Counted from the stretch's first letter, positions 1 through 8,149 are shown. The stretch: 45,099 bases of DNA from Mesorhizobium sp. M00.F.Ca.ET.216.01.1.1 (GCF_004010325.2 NZ_SADR02000038.1:1-45099); one strand, 5' to 3'. Numbers and translations: made by a program. Notes: a model not told the origin generated them from the letters alone.

Positions 1-231
1 AAGCCTTCAAATTCGAGCTGGTCAGAGATACAGTGTGTTTGCATCGGACCCCGTCCTTGGATCTGATAACTCTTTGTTGCAAAAGCAGTTTCTCAGATTC
101 TCGGGGCCGATGCACCCCTCACTTTGATATATTCAGGCTAAAGCCTAGGGCGCCCGATTCTGCGGTCGAACGGGTGATTTCCGGGACAAAGGCATCTCCG
201 GTCAGAACTTGCTCGCCGTCAGGTTCAGCTA

Positions 232-690
232 TCAGTGACTCGAAGCGTTGTCATTCGGTGGGGCATTGAAAACTTGGAGGTTTTCGTCCCCTTCAACGAT
301 AAGGTAGCCGGCCAGACACGTTCCGCTCGTGACAGCGCGTGATCGATCATCACCAGCCGTCCTGGAACATGGAGAACGAATTCCACGATATTGGCAGACC
401 CGGCGGCACCAAGATGCTTTGCAGGTTCTCGATCGGCGGGCTTGTTACGGAGCCGAACTGATGTGCGCGGTCGAATACTGCTCCGATCACATGGAAGGAT
501 GAAGGGAAATTAGGCCCGCCCACGCCGAAGAAAAGCCGCACGGTCTCGCCCACTTTCGCGCGCATGGGGTAGTGATCGGTCAAGGCCCCAACGTGGCCGT
601 TGAAAACGAAATATTCAGGCCGTCCATTGAGCAGCTTATCCCAGCTCTGAACAAGACCGACCCATCTGTCAGGTACGAAATATCACCTAC
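232..690 (-). pseudogene. nirK: Copper nitrite reductase (nirK) 3' remnant, frameshifted
   Basis: Translated in three successive minus-strand frames, this stretch gives the C-terminal part of a NirK/AniA-type two-domain cupredoxin nitrite reductase, the periplasmic enzyme that reduces nitrite to NO. The longest open piece (350-583) contains FNGHVGALT just upstream, then KVGETVRLFFGVGGPN and SSFHVIG, the type I/type II copper region. Near position 405 the reading must shift to continue as NIVEFVLHVPGR and DHALSRAER. Near 325 it must shift again to give LAGYLIVEGDENLQVFNAPP and a stop at 232-234. About 150 codons remain; the N-terminal domain is missing and a stop lies near 690. It lies beside the intact nor genes, so it probably was a nir-nor linkage. 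Family is seen directly from motifs; the decay could in part be sequence error, but two shifts plus loss of the 5' half argue for a real pseudogene. Confidence 0.8.
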
Positions 691-740
691 GTACCGGGTC
701 GCTCAAGGCTCAGCCATCGCGGGTTGCCTGGAAACAGTTT

Positions 741-896
741 CTACTGGTTGAAGAAGAGCACCGCCGCGATCGCGATTGAGGCGACGATCGCGGATACTGC
801 CCCCGTGCCCTGGAGGACGCCGACGCGATAGAGCAGCAATGCGAAGCCGACGATGATCGGCGTGGTGACGGAAAGGCCAATCTGAGCGCTGCTCAT
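741..896 (-). CDS. Small two-helix membrane protein divergent from norE
   Basis: This predicted 51-residue protein is almost wholly hydrophobic: one helix around residues 8-24 and a second around 31-48, separated by a short polar turn, ending FFNQ. The start at 896 is preferred because GGAG lies about 7 bases upstream; an ATG at 908 would add MESV. A near-perfect dyad of NnrR/FNR type at 957-970 is centred about 41.5 bases upstream of a predicted leftward start near 922. This small gene would therefore have an ideally placed activator site and a 26-base leader. I do not recognise the family. Position suggests an accessory membrane peptide of the nitric oxide or nitrite respiratory block. It is too short for strong statistical support, hence moderate confidence. 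Confidence 0.5.
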   Translation of the reverse strand: MSSAQIGLSVTTPIIVGFALLLYRVGVLQGTGAVSAIVASIAIAAVLFFNQ

Positions 897-956
897 TACT
901 GACTCCATGGGCTGACGGCATTCACCGCGATCCTCCGGATTTTCATGCGCGCTACG

Positions 957-970
957 TTGCGCAAGCGCAA
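957..970. promoter_or_regulatory. NnrR/FNR-family dyad upstream of norE
   Basis: The sequence TTGCG-CAAG-CGCAA is a perfect inverted repeat of the form TTGCG-N4-CGCAA. This form is associated with NnrR/Dnr-type NO-responsive CRP/FNR regulators in alphaproteobacteria. It lies 33 bases before the norE ATG and 60 bases before the divergent small membrane gene. For a class II site centred at -41.5, the leftward start fits the small gene well. The rightward start would fall almost on the norE ATG, so norE may be leaderless from this site or use another promoter. Confidence 0.75.
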
Positions 971-1003
971 AGAAGCTGCGCGAGCGCATGCTTAAGAGGC
1001 GGC

Positions 1004-1558
1004 ATGGACATGATAGTTTCGACTGCGCAGGACGAAGAAGCTCCTGATGCCGGTGATTTTCTGCTCTGGATATTGGTGTGGAGCGAGCTTGCTGCATTCG
1101 GCATCATGCTTGTGGCCTTCACGGTCGCCGGCGTCGTGCAGGCGGACAAGTTCGCCGCAGCGCGGGCGCATCTCGATCCATCGATTGCCGCGTTGAACAC
1201 GGCGGTTCTCCTCACCAGCGGCTGGCAGGCTGCGCGCGCAGCGCGGCCGGGCGCGACACGAAATAGGTCGCGGAGTGCCCTCATCCTCGCGGCCCTGCTC
1301 GGCTTCCTGTTCGTCGCCGTCAAGCTGTTCGAATATAGCGGCGAAATCGGCCACGCCAGCAATGAGGGCTATGGCGCGTTCTTCGAGCTGTACTTCCTCC
1401 TCACCGGATTCCATCTGCTGCACGTATTCTTCGGTGCGTTCGTGTTGCTCCTGGTCAGCTGGCGGGTGGAGCGGTCGAACGTGGTTCTCATCACCACGCT
1501 CTGGCACGTGTTCGATCTGATCTGGATCGTCATGTTCCCGCTCGTCTACCTGGCGTGA
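1004..1558 (+). CDS. norE: NorE, cytochrome oxidase subunit III-like protein of the nor operon
   Basis: This 184-residue polytopic membrane protein belongs to the heme-copper oxidase subunit III family, in the NorE branch that accompanies nitric oxide reductase. Visible features are GDFLLWILVWSELAAFG at the first helix, VKLFEYSGEI with the subunit III glutamate, a histidine pair in GFHLLHVFFG and a final helix WHVFDLIWIVMFPLVYL. Length fits NorE (roughly 170-200). AAGAGG five bases upstream supports the ATG at 1004. It overlaps norF by four bases (GTGA/ATG region at 1555-1558), indicating translational coupling. NorE and NorF are not catalytic; mutants in other species show reduced NO reductase activity, so an assembly or stability role is likely. 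Confidence 0.93.
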   Translation: MDMIVSTAQDEEAPDAGDFLLWILVWSELAAFGIMLVAFTVAGVVQADKFAAARAHLDPSIAALNTAVLLTSGWQAARAARPGATRNRSRSALILAALLGFLFVAVKLFEYSGEIGHASNEGYGAFFELYFLLTGFHLLHVFFGAFVLLLVSWRVERSNVVLITTLWHVFDLIWIVMFPLVYLA

Positions 1559-1833
1559 CCGGCATGGTCGACAGCACCCCCAAGCAGCTTCTGCGTTCCT
1601 GGCTCATGCTTCTTGCACTCACCAGCGCAAGCATCCTGGCGGTGCGCTTCGCTGGCAAGGCTGCGGGGCTGGGGCTCGTCCTGTGTTTCGCCATGTTCAA
1701 GGCCCGCTTCGTGGTCCTGCATTTCATGGGCCTGCGGCAAGACATGACGATGCGCCGCGCCCTTATCGGCTGGTGCGCCATCCTTGCCGTTGCGGCGGCT
1801 GCGAAGACCATCCTCGCCGCGGCCGCCGGCTGA
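1555..1833 (+). CDS. norF: NorF, small nitric oxide reductase accessory membrane protein
   Basis: This is a 92-residue protein with about three hydrophobic segments (roughly residues 15-30, 35-60 and 68-90). It carries the KARFVVLHFMGLR stretch typical of the NorF / cytochrome c oxidase subunit IV-like (COX4_pro) family. The start overlaps the norE stop; alternative starts lie at 1564. NorF partners NorE and appears in many alphaproteobacterial nor operons. A gap of 147 bases with its own NnrR-like box then separates it from norC, so norEF and norCBQD may be separate transcripts. Confidence 0.85.
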   Translation: MTGMVDSTPKQLLRSWLMLLALTSASILAVRFAGKAAGLGLVLCFAMFKARFVVLHFMGLRQDMTMRRALIGWCAILAVAAAAKTILAAAAG

Positions 1834-1842
1834 GCCGTTTGT

Positions 1843-1856
1843 TTGCCAAATCGCAA
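1843..1856. promoter_or_regulatory. NnrR/FNR-type box upstream of norC
   Basis: TTGCC-AAAT-CGCAA matches the TTGCG-N4-CGCAA dyad upstream of norE with one mismatch and the same four-base spacer. It lies in the norF-norC gap, 125 bases before the norC ATG. A class II promoter here would start transcription near 1891, leaving a leader of about 90 bases. Its recurrence in front of both nor transcription units is the main support. Confidence 0.7.
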
Positions 1857-1980
1857 AGAACGCTTCTCTCAAACTCTTAGAAGGTCGATCCGGCACGGCA
1901 TCCGAAGATCGACCGCTGCGCCGGGATGAATCGTTTGGACCATTCCGCTTGTGGGACACTGATTTGGAAAGGATCGGGTG

Positions 1981-2433
1981 ATGGCAGAACGCCTCACAAA
2001 AACGGGAGCTCGAAACGTCTTTTATGGCGGCGCGATCTTCTTCTTCGCAATCTTCGTAGGGCTCACGGCCCATAGTCATTTCTACATGCGTACGACCTCG
2101 ACCGACGAGTCGACGCTGACCGACTCGGTCGCACGTGGCAAACACGTTTGGGAAAAGAACTCCTGCATCAATTGTCACACGATCCTGGGCGAGGGGGCCT
2201 ATTTCGCGCCTGAGCTCGGCAATGTGTGGAAGCGCTTCGGCGGCGAAACCGATCCCGCAGGCGCCCGCGAAACGTTCAAGGCCTGGATGGCCGCCCAGCC
2301 GTCGGGGATCGAGGGGCGTCGCCAGATGCCGCAGTTCAACCTGACCGATCCCGAGCTGAACGACCTCGCCGACTTCCTCGAGTGGACGAGCCGCATCAAG
2401 ACGCAGAACTGGCCGCCGAATCAGGCTGGCTGA
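1981..2433 (+). CDS. norC: Nitric oxide reductase cytochrome c subunit NorC
   Basis: This 150-residue membrane-anchored monoheme cytochrome c is the electron-input subunit of cNOR. One N-terminal transmembrane helix spans residues 12-30. The heme c motif CINCH is at 62-66 in SCINCHTILGEGAYFAPELG, a NorC signature. The probable axial Met is M116 in RRQMPQFNLTD. The ATG at 1981 directly follows a GTG at 1978 that is also in frame; GGAAAGGA upstream fits the ATG. norB follows after 19 bases with its own ribosome binding site. The periplasmic cytochrome domain passes electrons from cytochrome c or azurin to NorB. Probably regulated through the box at 1843-1856. Confidence 0.97.
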   Translation: MAERLTKTGARNVFYGGAIFFFAIFVGLTAHSHFYMRTTSTDESTLTDSVARGKHVWEKNSCINCHTILGEGAYFAPELGNVWKRFGGETDPAGARETFKAWMAAQPSGIEGRRQMPQFNLTDPELNDLADFLEWTSRIKTQNWPPNQAG

Positions 2434-2452
2434 GGTGCCCTAGGAGAGAGAC

Positions 2453-3799
2453 ATGAAATACCAAACACAAAAGGTCGCGATGACCTATTTCTACGGTGCG
2501 CTCGTCCTGTTCCTCGCGCAGGTCGCCTTCGGCGTGCTGGCCGGCACGATCTATGTCATGCCCAACACGCTGTCCGTGCTTCTGCCATTCAACATCATCA
2601 GGATGATCCATACGAACGCTCTGGTGGTGTGGCTGCTGATGGGCTTCATGGGCGCAACCTATTATCTGCTGCCCGAGGAGACCGAGACCGAACTGTTCAG
2701 CCCCAAGCTGGCCATCGTCCAGTTCTGGATGTTCTTCATCGCGGCGGGGATAACCGTCGTCGGCTACCTGTTCAGGATCCACGAGGGCCGCGAGTTTCTC
2801 GAACAGCCCTTCGCCATCAAGGTGGGCATCGTCGTGGTCGTGCTGATGTTCCTGTTCAACATCACCATGACGGCGCTCAAGGGCCGCAAGACCACGATCA
2901 CCAACATCCTGCTGTTCGGTCTCTGGGCGCTGGCGATCTTCTTCCTGTTCTCCTTCTATAACCCTTCCAACCTCGCGCTCGACAAGATGTACTGGTGGTA
3001 CGTCATCCATCTCTGGGTCGAAGGCGTGTGGGAGCTGATCCTGGCGTCGATACTGGCGTTCCTGATGATAAAGCTCAACGGCGTCGACCGCGAAGTGGTC
3101 GAGAAGTGGCTCTACGTCATCGTCGGCCTGGCGCTGTTCTCGGGCATCCTCGGCACCGGCCACCACTATTACTGGATCGGCGCGCCCGGCTATTGGCAGT
3201 GGATCGGCTCACTGTTCTCGACGCTCGAGGTCGCGCCCTTCTTCTCGATGGTGGTCTTCACCTTCCGCATGACCTGGAAGGCGGGACGCAATCATCCCAA
3301 CAAGGCGGCGCTCCTGTGGTCCATCGGCTGCTCCGTCATGGCGTTCTTTGGTGCCGGCGTCTGGGGTTTCCTGCACACGCTGTCTTGGGTGAACTACTAC
3401 ACCCACGGCACGCAGGTGACGGCCGCGCACGGACATCTCGCCTTCTTCGGCGCCTATGTGATGCTCAATCTCGCCATGATGGCCTATGCCATTCCCGAGA
3501 TCCGCGGTCGCGCGCCTTACAACCAGTGGCTCTCGATCGTCAGCTTCTGGGTCATGGTCTCGGCCATGTCGGTCATGACCTTCGCGCTGACATTCGCGGG
3601 CATCATCCAGGTGCATCTTCAGCGCGTCATGGGCGAGAGCTACATGGACGTGCAGGATCAGCTGGCTCTCTTCTACTGGGTCCGCCTCGGCTCCGGCGTC
3701 TTCGTGGTCATCTCCGCGCTGATGTTCGCCTGGGCCGTGCTGGTGCCAGGACGCGAGCGCAGCGAGAAGCAAGCGCGCGTCCTGCAGCCCGCCGAGTAA
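2453..3799 (+). CDS. norB: Nitric oxide reductase catalytic subunit NorB
   Basis: This 448-residue integral membrane protein of the heme-copper oxidase superfamily has 12 predicted helices and reduces 2 NO to N2O at a heme b3/non-heme iron centre. The recognisable signatures are RMIHTNALVVWLLMGFMGATYYLLPEE near the N terminus, WWYVIHLWVEGVWELI (a histidine and the conserved glutamates of the FeB site), GTGHHYYWIG with the His pair, and THGTQVTAAHGHLAFFGAYV near residues 320-345 holding heme-ligating histidines. Length is typical of cytochrome c-dependent short NorB. It is complete and in good frame. GGAGAGAGAC precedes the ATG. A strong hairpin follows directly, before norQ. Confidence 0.98.
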   Translation: MKYQTQKVAMTYFYGALVLFLAQVAFGVLAGTIYVMPNTLSVLLPFNIIRMIHTNALVVWLLMGFMGATYYLLPEETETELFSPKLAIVQFWMFFIAAGITVVGYLFRIHEGREFLEQPFAIKVGIVVVVLMFLFNITMTALKGRKTTITNILLFGLWALAIFFLFSFYNPSNLALDKMYWWYVIHLWVEGVWELILASILAFLMIKLNGVDREVVEKWLYVIVGLALFSGILGTGHHYYWIGAPGYWQWIGSLFSTLEVAPFFSMVVFTFRMTWKAGRNHPNKAALLWSIGCSVMAFFGAGVWGFLHTLSWVNYYTHGTQVTAAHGHLAFFGAYVMLNLAMMAYAIPEIRGRAPYNQWLSIVSFWVMVSAMSVMTFALTFAGIIQVHLQRVMGESYMDVQDQLALFYWVRLGSGVFVVISALMFAWAVLVPGRERSEKQARVLQPAE

Positions 3800-3808
3800 C
3801 CACAAGAT

Positions 3809-3837
3809 GCATGGCCCCGGACAATCCGGGGCCATGC
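3809..3837 (+). terminator. Strong hairpin between norB and norQ
   Basis: Thirteen perfectly paired bases (GCATGGCCCCGGA and its complement at 3825-3837) enclose a three-base loop, starting ten bases after the norB stop. The downstream run is GCTGTTTGTTTTAG, only partly U-rich. It could be a partial terminator that lowers norQD relative to norCB, or an mRNA 3'-end stabiliser after processing. Confidence 0.8.
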
Positions 3838-3926
3838 GCTGTTTGTTTTAGCAGCATTTCTGCCACGCCAAGCGATTCCGCTTGGCTGCAAAATGCCCTG
3901 ATGCCCGACCTTTATGGAGTTCCCCC

Positions 3927-4739
3927 ATGACCATCGCTTTGCCGAATATCCGCCCTGTTCCGGACAAGGCGGCCTACTACAGCCCGTCGGGCAACGAATG
4001 CAGCCTGTTCGAACACGCCTGGGCGCGTCGGCTGCCGCTGCTCCTCAAGGGTCCGACGGGCTGCGGCAAGACCCGTTTCGTCAGCTACATGGCCGCGAAG
4101 CTCGGCCTGCCGCTTTCGACCGTATCCTGCCATGACGACCTTGCGGCGGCCGATCTCACCGGGCGCTATCTGTTGATGGGCGGCGACACGGTCTGGGTCG
4201 ACGGACCGCTCACCCGTGCCGTGCGCCAGGGCGGCATCTGCTATCTCGACGAGATCGTCGAGGCGCGCAAGGACGTCGCCGTGGTGTTGCATCCGCTCAC
4301 CGACGATCGCCGAATCCTGCCCCTCGAGCGCACCGGCGAGCAACTGGTCGCGCCGGCCAGCTTCATGCTCGTCGTGTCCTACAATCCCGGCTACCAGAAT
4401 CTGCTGAAGAGCCTGAAGCCGAGTACGCGCCAGCGCTTCATCGCCATCGAATTCGACTTCCTGCCCAAGGCCGAGGAGATCGCCGTCGTTTCCGCCGAAA
4501 GCGGACTGGCCGAGGGGCGGGCAGCGCCGCTGGTCGAACTGGCGCGGCGCATCCGCGCCCTCAAGGGCCATGACCTCGAGGAGGGCGCATCGACCCGCCT
4601 GCTCGTCTATTGCGCAAGCCTCGTCGACGCCGGCGTGCCGATGCGTGACGCCGTGCTCGCCACACTGATCGAGCCGCTGACAGACGAGCCCGACGTGAAA
4701 ACGGCGCTGGTCGAGCTCGCCGATTCCCTGATCCGCTGA
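3927..4739 (+). CDS. norQ: NorQ, MoxR-type AAA+ ATPase for NO reductase activation
   Basis: This cytoplasmic AAA+ ATPase of the NorQ/CbbQ (MoxR) family has 270 residues from the ATG at 3927, which starts MTIALPNIRPVPDK. An in-frame TTG at 3882 would add 15 residues unlike the family. Walker A GPTGCGKT is at 42-49 and Walker B CYLDE at 105-109; a sensor stretch VVSYNPGYQ follows. A C-terminal CbbQ-type domain follows. In Paracoccus-type systems NorQ and NorD act together to insert the non-heme iron into NorB. norD starts seven bases after its stop. It sits 127 bases after norB, behind a stable hairpin, so its expression may be lower than that of the structural genes. Confidence 0.95.
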   Translation: MTIALPNIRPVPDKAAYYSPSGNECSLFEHAWARRLPLLLKGPTGCGKTRFVSYMAAKLGLPLSTVSCHDDLAAADLTGRYLLMGGDTVWVDGPLTRAVRQGGICYLDEIVEARKDVAVVLHPLTDDRRILPLERTGEQLVAPASFMLVVSYNPGYQNLLKSLKPSTRQRFIAIEFDFLPKAEEIAVVSAESGLAEGRAAPLVELARRIRALKGHDLEEGASTRLLVYCASLVDAGVPMRDAVLATLIEPLTDEPDVKTALVELADSLIR

Positions 4740-4746
4740 AGCGACC

Positions 4747-6648
4747 ATGCTTGATTTCCTTGAGCTCGAGGAGACGGTCGGTCGGGCCTGGCACCGTCTG
4801 ATCGGCCATGTGCACACCTGGCCTCGCCACCCCGACCATGCGGTACGGCTGGCGGACGTGCAGCCGGTGCTTGCGATCTGTTTCCGCGGCTTCGGCGGCG
4901 AGGGCGCGGTTCAGATCGCCGCGATGCGCGGCAAGACCTCTGGCCATCGGCTCGGCTGGTGGCAGCGGATCGGGCTCGGCGAGGAAAAGCTCTCCCAGCC
5001 GGCGCGCGACGGCTCGTCGCTGATGCTGCCGGGTTCGATCGACCTCTTCCCCGACAGGGAGCTCAACCGCGACATGTATGTCTGGCTGGCCGCCTATATG
5101 GCGGTGATGCCGCTGCATCCGATCGCAGTGCTCGACCCGCTGCAGCGTGATCTCGCCGCTCTAACGCGCGCCGGCGAAACGGTCGCCCGCGTGCTTGCGA
5201 GCTTTCCAGGACTGCAACGGCGCTACCGGAGGCTTGCGGCCGAAATGCTGGCGGCGCGGCGGCGCGGCGCTCTTCCTTCGGTCGAGGCGCAGGTCGAGGG
5301 CCGGATCACGAGCCTTCTCAGGAAGGGCGCCCAGGAACCCGACGATGCGCTGCCGGTCATCTTTCCGCATCGCGCCCCGGCGGGCTACCTGCCGATGCTC
5401 CCCGTTCCGCTCTGGCCCGACGCCTTGCTGCGTCCGGAGACGGCCCCGCGCCGCGGCGAGGACGAACCGGTAACCGGCAGTCGCGACGTCGCGGACGCCG
5501 GAACGGAGCGTCAGCTTGCCGTTCGTGAAAACCAGGAGGACGGCAAAGAGGACCGCAGGCCTTTCATCCTCAACCGCTTCGAAAAGATCCTCGCCATGGC
5601 GGAGATGGTCAATGTCGACCGTCCCGCCGACGACAGCGACGACCGTGACACCAAGGCCGCGGAAGATCTCGACGACATGACGCTGGGTGAGCGCAAGGGC
5701 AGGCCAGCCTCGCGCTTTCGCTTCGACCTCGACCTGCCCCCGGAGGCGCTGGACCGGACGCCGCTGACGGCTGAACGAACCTATCCGGAATGGGACTTCC
5801 GCTCGGGTGCCTATCTTCCGGACCACTGCCGTGTGCTGGCCGCGCCGGCCGCCGAGCTCGGCCCCGCCGCGGCACCGGATGTCGAGACAAAGCGTATGAT
5901 CCGTCGCGTCCGCCGCCAATTCGAGGTGCTCAGGCCGCGCCATGAGATGCTGCGCGCCCAGCTCGACGGGGCCGATCTCGACCTCGACGCGGTCGTGCGC
6001 GCCCGCACCGACCTGGCCGCCGGCGGACAGGGCAGCGACCGCATCCATCTGATGAGCCGGCCGCAGGCGCACGACCTCGCCGTGACCATCCTCGTCGACG
6101 TCTCGCTGTCGACCGACGCATGGTTCGATAATCACCGGGTGCTCGATGTCGAGAAGGAGGCGCTCCTGATCCTGGCGAACGGGCTGGCTGCCTGCGGCGA
6201 CAACCACTCGATCCTGACATTCACGTCGCGGCGGCGCGATTGGGTGCGCATTGAAACGGTCAAGGCTTTCGACGAGCCAATGAGTTTTCTGGTGGAGGCC
6301 CGCATCGCAGCCCTGAAGCCGGGCTACTACACGCGTATGGGGGCGGCCATACGTCATGCGACCGCAGAACTTGCGAAGCAGCCCAACCGCAAGAAGCTGC
6401 TGCTCGTGCTGACCGACGGAAAGCCCAACGACATCGACCACTATGAAGGCCGGTTCGCGCTCGAAGACAGCCGCCGCGCGGTCATCGAGGCGCGCCGCAA
6501 CGGTCTCGGGGTCTTCGGCGTGACGGTGGACAGGGAGGCCAAGTCCTATGTGCCGGCGCTGTTCGGGCAGAACGGCTATGCGGTTGTCGGCAATATTGCA
6601 AAGCTGCCGCCCGCGCTTCCCGCCATCTACCGCAGCCTTGCGAGTTAG
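4747..6648 (+). CDS. norD: NorD, VWA-domain activator of nitric oxide reductase
   Basis: This 633-residue cytoplasmic protein carries a C-terminal von Willebrand factor A domain. The MIDAS motif D451-x-S453-x-S455 is visible in ILVDVSLSTDAW, and the second metal-site segment is VLTDGKPND around residue 558. The N-terminal 440 residues are the variable NorD region, with an acidic linker near residues 255-305. It partners NorQ: the pair forms a MoxR-VWA chaperone needed for active NorB. Length fits the family (600-650). The gene ends 20 bases before a strong bidirectional terminator, so it closes the nor transcript. Confidence 0.95.
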   Translation: MLDFLELEETVGRAWHRLIGHVHTWPRHPDHAVRLADVQPVLAICFRGFGGEGAVQIAAMRGKTSGHRLGWWQRIGLGEEKLSQPARDGSSLMLPGSIDLFPDRELNRDMYVWLAAYMAVMPLHPIAVLDPLQRDLAALTRAGETVARVLASFPGLQRRYRRLAAEMLAARRRGALPSVEAQVEGRITSLLRKGAQEPDDALPVIFPHRAPAGYLPMLPVPLWPDALLRPETAPRRGEDEPVTGSRDVADAGTERQLAVRENQEDGKEDRRPFILNRFEKILAMAEMVNVDRPADDSDDRDTKAAEDLDDMTLGERKGRPASRFRFDLDLPPEALDRTPLTAERTYPEWDFRSGAYLPDHCRVLAAPAAELGPAAAPDVETKRMIRRVRRQFEVLRPRHEMLRAQLDGADLDLDAVVRARTDLAAGGQGSDRIHLMSRPQAHDLAVTILVDVSLSTDAWFDNHRVLDVEKEALLILANGLAACGDNHSILTFTSRRRDWVRIETVKAFDEPMSFLVEARIAALKPGYYTRMGAAIRHATAELAKQPNRKKLLLVLTDGKPNDIDHYEGRFALEDSRRAVIEARRNGLGVFGVTVDREAKSYVPALFGQNGYAVVGNIAKLPPALPAIYRSLAS

Positions 6649-6668
6649 AGAAGGAGGCCGCGGGGCTC

Positions 6669-6700
6669 AAAAGGTCTGGCGCCACGGTGCCGGACCTTTT
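6669..6700. terminator. Bidirectional terminator between norD and hemN
   Basis: The stem AAAAGGTCTGGC (6669-6680) pairs with GCCGGACCTTTT (6689-6700), with one G-U pair and an eight-base loop. The A-run on one side and T-run on the other make it intrinsic in both directions, which is suited to the convergent norD (+) and hemN (-) genes. Confidence 0.88.
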
Positions 6701-6720
6701 GGATCTGTGCGGCCTGCGGA

Positions 6721-8073
6721 TCACGCCGCCTTGCTGTGGGTGCGGTTCGACTGCTCGAGATAGGCATCGAAGGCTGCGGCGACCGCCCTGACGACGAAGC
6801 GATGGTCCTGACTGACGCGGACCATGCCGTCGACAATGTCGAGCACGCCGTCGCGCTCGAGTTCTGCCAGCTTGCCATTGCCGCCGAGAAGTCGCGACGG
6901 CTCAAAGCCGTGAGCCTTGCAGATCGCCGGAATATCGGCGCTGAAATCGCACATCAGCCGCTCGATGATCTCGGCCCGCACCCTGTCCTCTTCGGTCAGG
7001 TGGTAACCCTTGGCCGTCGCCAGCCGTCCGGCGGCGATTTGCTGGGCGTAGAGGCCCGGCGCCACCTCGTTCTGCACATAGCCGTTTTTCATGCGGCCGA
7101 TTGCCGAAGCGCCGAAGCCTATCAGCGTATCGCAATTGTCCGTGGTGTAGCCTTGGAAGTTGCGTCTCAACCTGCCCGCTTCCTGCGCCCGGACGAGGTC
7201 GTCTCCGGGCAGCGCGAAGTGGTCGAGGCCGATCTGCCTGTAGTCTGCCGCGACCAGCGTCTCGGCGATCGCCCTGGCCTGCTCGTTGCGCGCCGCGGCA
7301 TCGGGCAGGGCGGTTTCGTCGATCATCCGCTGGTGCTTCTTGAAGGTCGGGATGTGGGCGTAACCGAACACGGCAAGACGTTCCGGCAGCATGGCGATCG
7401 CCGCATTGGCCGTATCGACACAAGACTGCACCGTCTGGTGCGGCAGGCCATAGATCAGATCGAAATTGATGCCGCCGATGCCGGCGGCGCGAAGGCGGTC
7501 GGTGGCTTCCGCCGTCTGCTTCTCGCTCTGGATGCGGTTGATGGCCTTCTGCACCACGGGGTCGAAGCTCTGGACGCCGAGGCTGGCGCGGCTGACACCG
7601 GCGGCACCCAACGCACGGGCCATCTCGGCGGTTAGCCCGCGAGGGTCGATCTCGACGGCGATGCCGGTCATGTCGGAGAAAACGAAGTGCTCCCGCATGA
7701 GCGCCATGAGCGCAAGGAACTCCGCCGGGGAAATGATCGTCGGCGTGCCGCCGCCGAAATGGACTTCGCCCACGGGCAGCCGGTCGGAAACTCGAGCGGC
7801 AACCATGCCGATTTCCTCGCGCAGCACGCCGAGATAGTCGAGGATCGGGTGGTCCTGCCGGGTTGTCGTTGTATGGCAGCCGCAATACCAGCACATCGAC
7901 CGGCAGAACGGAATGTGCAGGTACAGCGATACCGGATCGCTGGCCGGCAAATTTCCCAGCCAGTCGCCATATGCGCCGGCGCCGACCGCCGCGGAAAAAC
8001 GTGGCGCCGTAGGGTAGCTCGTATAGCGGGGCAGGCGCGCCTCGCCGTATTTCGCCAGGATTGAAGCCTGCAA
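6721..8073 (-). CDS. hemN: Oxygen-independent coproporphyrinogen III dehydrogenase HemN
   Basis: This 450-residue radical SAM enzyme decarboxylates coproporphyrinogen III to protoporphyrinogen IX without O2, in the cytoplasm. The iron-sulfur motif C57-x3-C61-x2-C64-x-C66 lies in YLHIPFCRSMCWYCGC. Then come VHFGGGTPT and ASLGVQSFDPVVQKAINRIQ, which are HemN-specific, and a C-terminal HemN domain with LIGFGASAIGR. Length matches true HemN (about 450) and not the shorter HemW. It stands between two low-oxygen respiratory clusters whose oxidases need heme when O2 is scarce. An FNR-like site at 8136-8149, 63 bases upstream, fits anaerobic induction. Confidence 0.95.
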   Translation of the reverse strand: MQASILAKYGEARLPRYTSYPTAPRFSAAVGAGAYGDWLGNLPASDPVSLYLHIPFCRSMCWYCGCHTTTTRQDHPILDYLGVLREEIGMVAARVSDRLPVGEVHFGGGTPTIISPAEFLALMALMREHFVFSDMTGIAVEIDPRGLTAEMARALGAAGVSRASLGVQSFDPVVQKAINRIQSEKQTAEATDRLRAAGIGGINFDLIYGLPHQTVQSCVDTANAAIAMLPERLAVFGYAHIPTFKKHQRMIDETALPDAAARNEQARAIAETLVAADYRQIGLDHFALPGDDLVRAQEAGRLRRNFQGYTTDNCDTLIGFGASAIGRMKNGYVQNEVAPGLYAQQIAAGRLATAKGYHLTEEDRVRAEIIERLMCDFSADIPAICKAHGFEPSRLLGGNGKLAELERDGVLDIVDGMVRVSQDHRFVVRAVAAAFDAYLEQSNRTHSKAA

Positions 8074-8135
8074 TGGAGTTCTCCTGCTCGGGGTAGTACT
8101 TCGCCACTCCTAGCCGCAAACGATGGCGCGCTTCT

Positions 8136-8149
8136 TTGACGTATGCCAA
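8136..8149. promoter_or_regulatory. FNR/FixK-like box between hemN and the cbb3 genes
   Basis: TTGAC-GTAT-GCCAA is an imperfect FNR/FixK-type dyad (consensus TTGAT-N4-ATCAA; TTGAC-N4-GTCAA variants are common). For hemN, a class II start would lie near 8101, about 28 bases before its ATG. In the other direction it would start near 8184, ahead of the 44-residue membrane peptide and ccoN. One half is degenerate, so confidence is moderate. Confidence 0.55.

Noticed and set aside
33..269. 78-codon plus-strand frame at the window start
   Set aside because: No motif, overlaps the nirK remnant, no plausible ribosome binding site.
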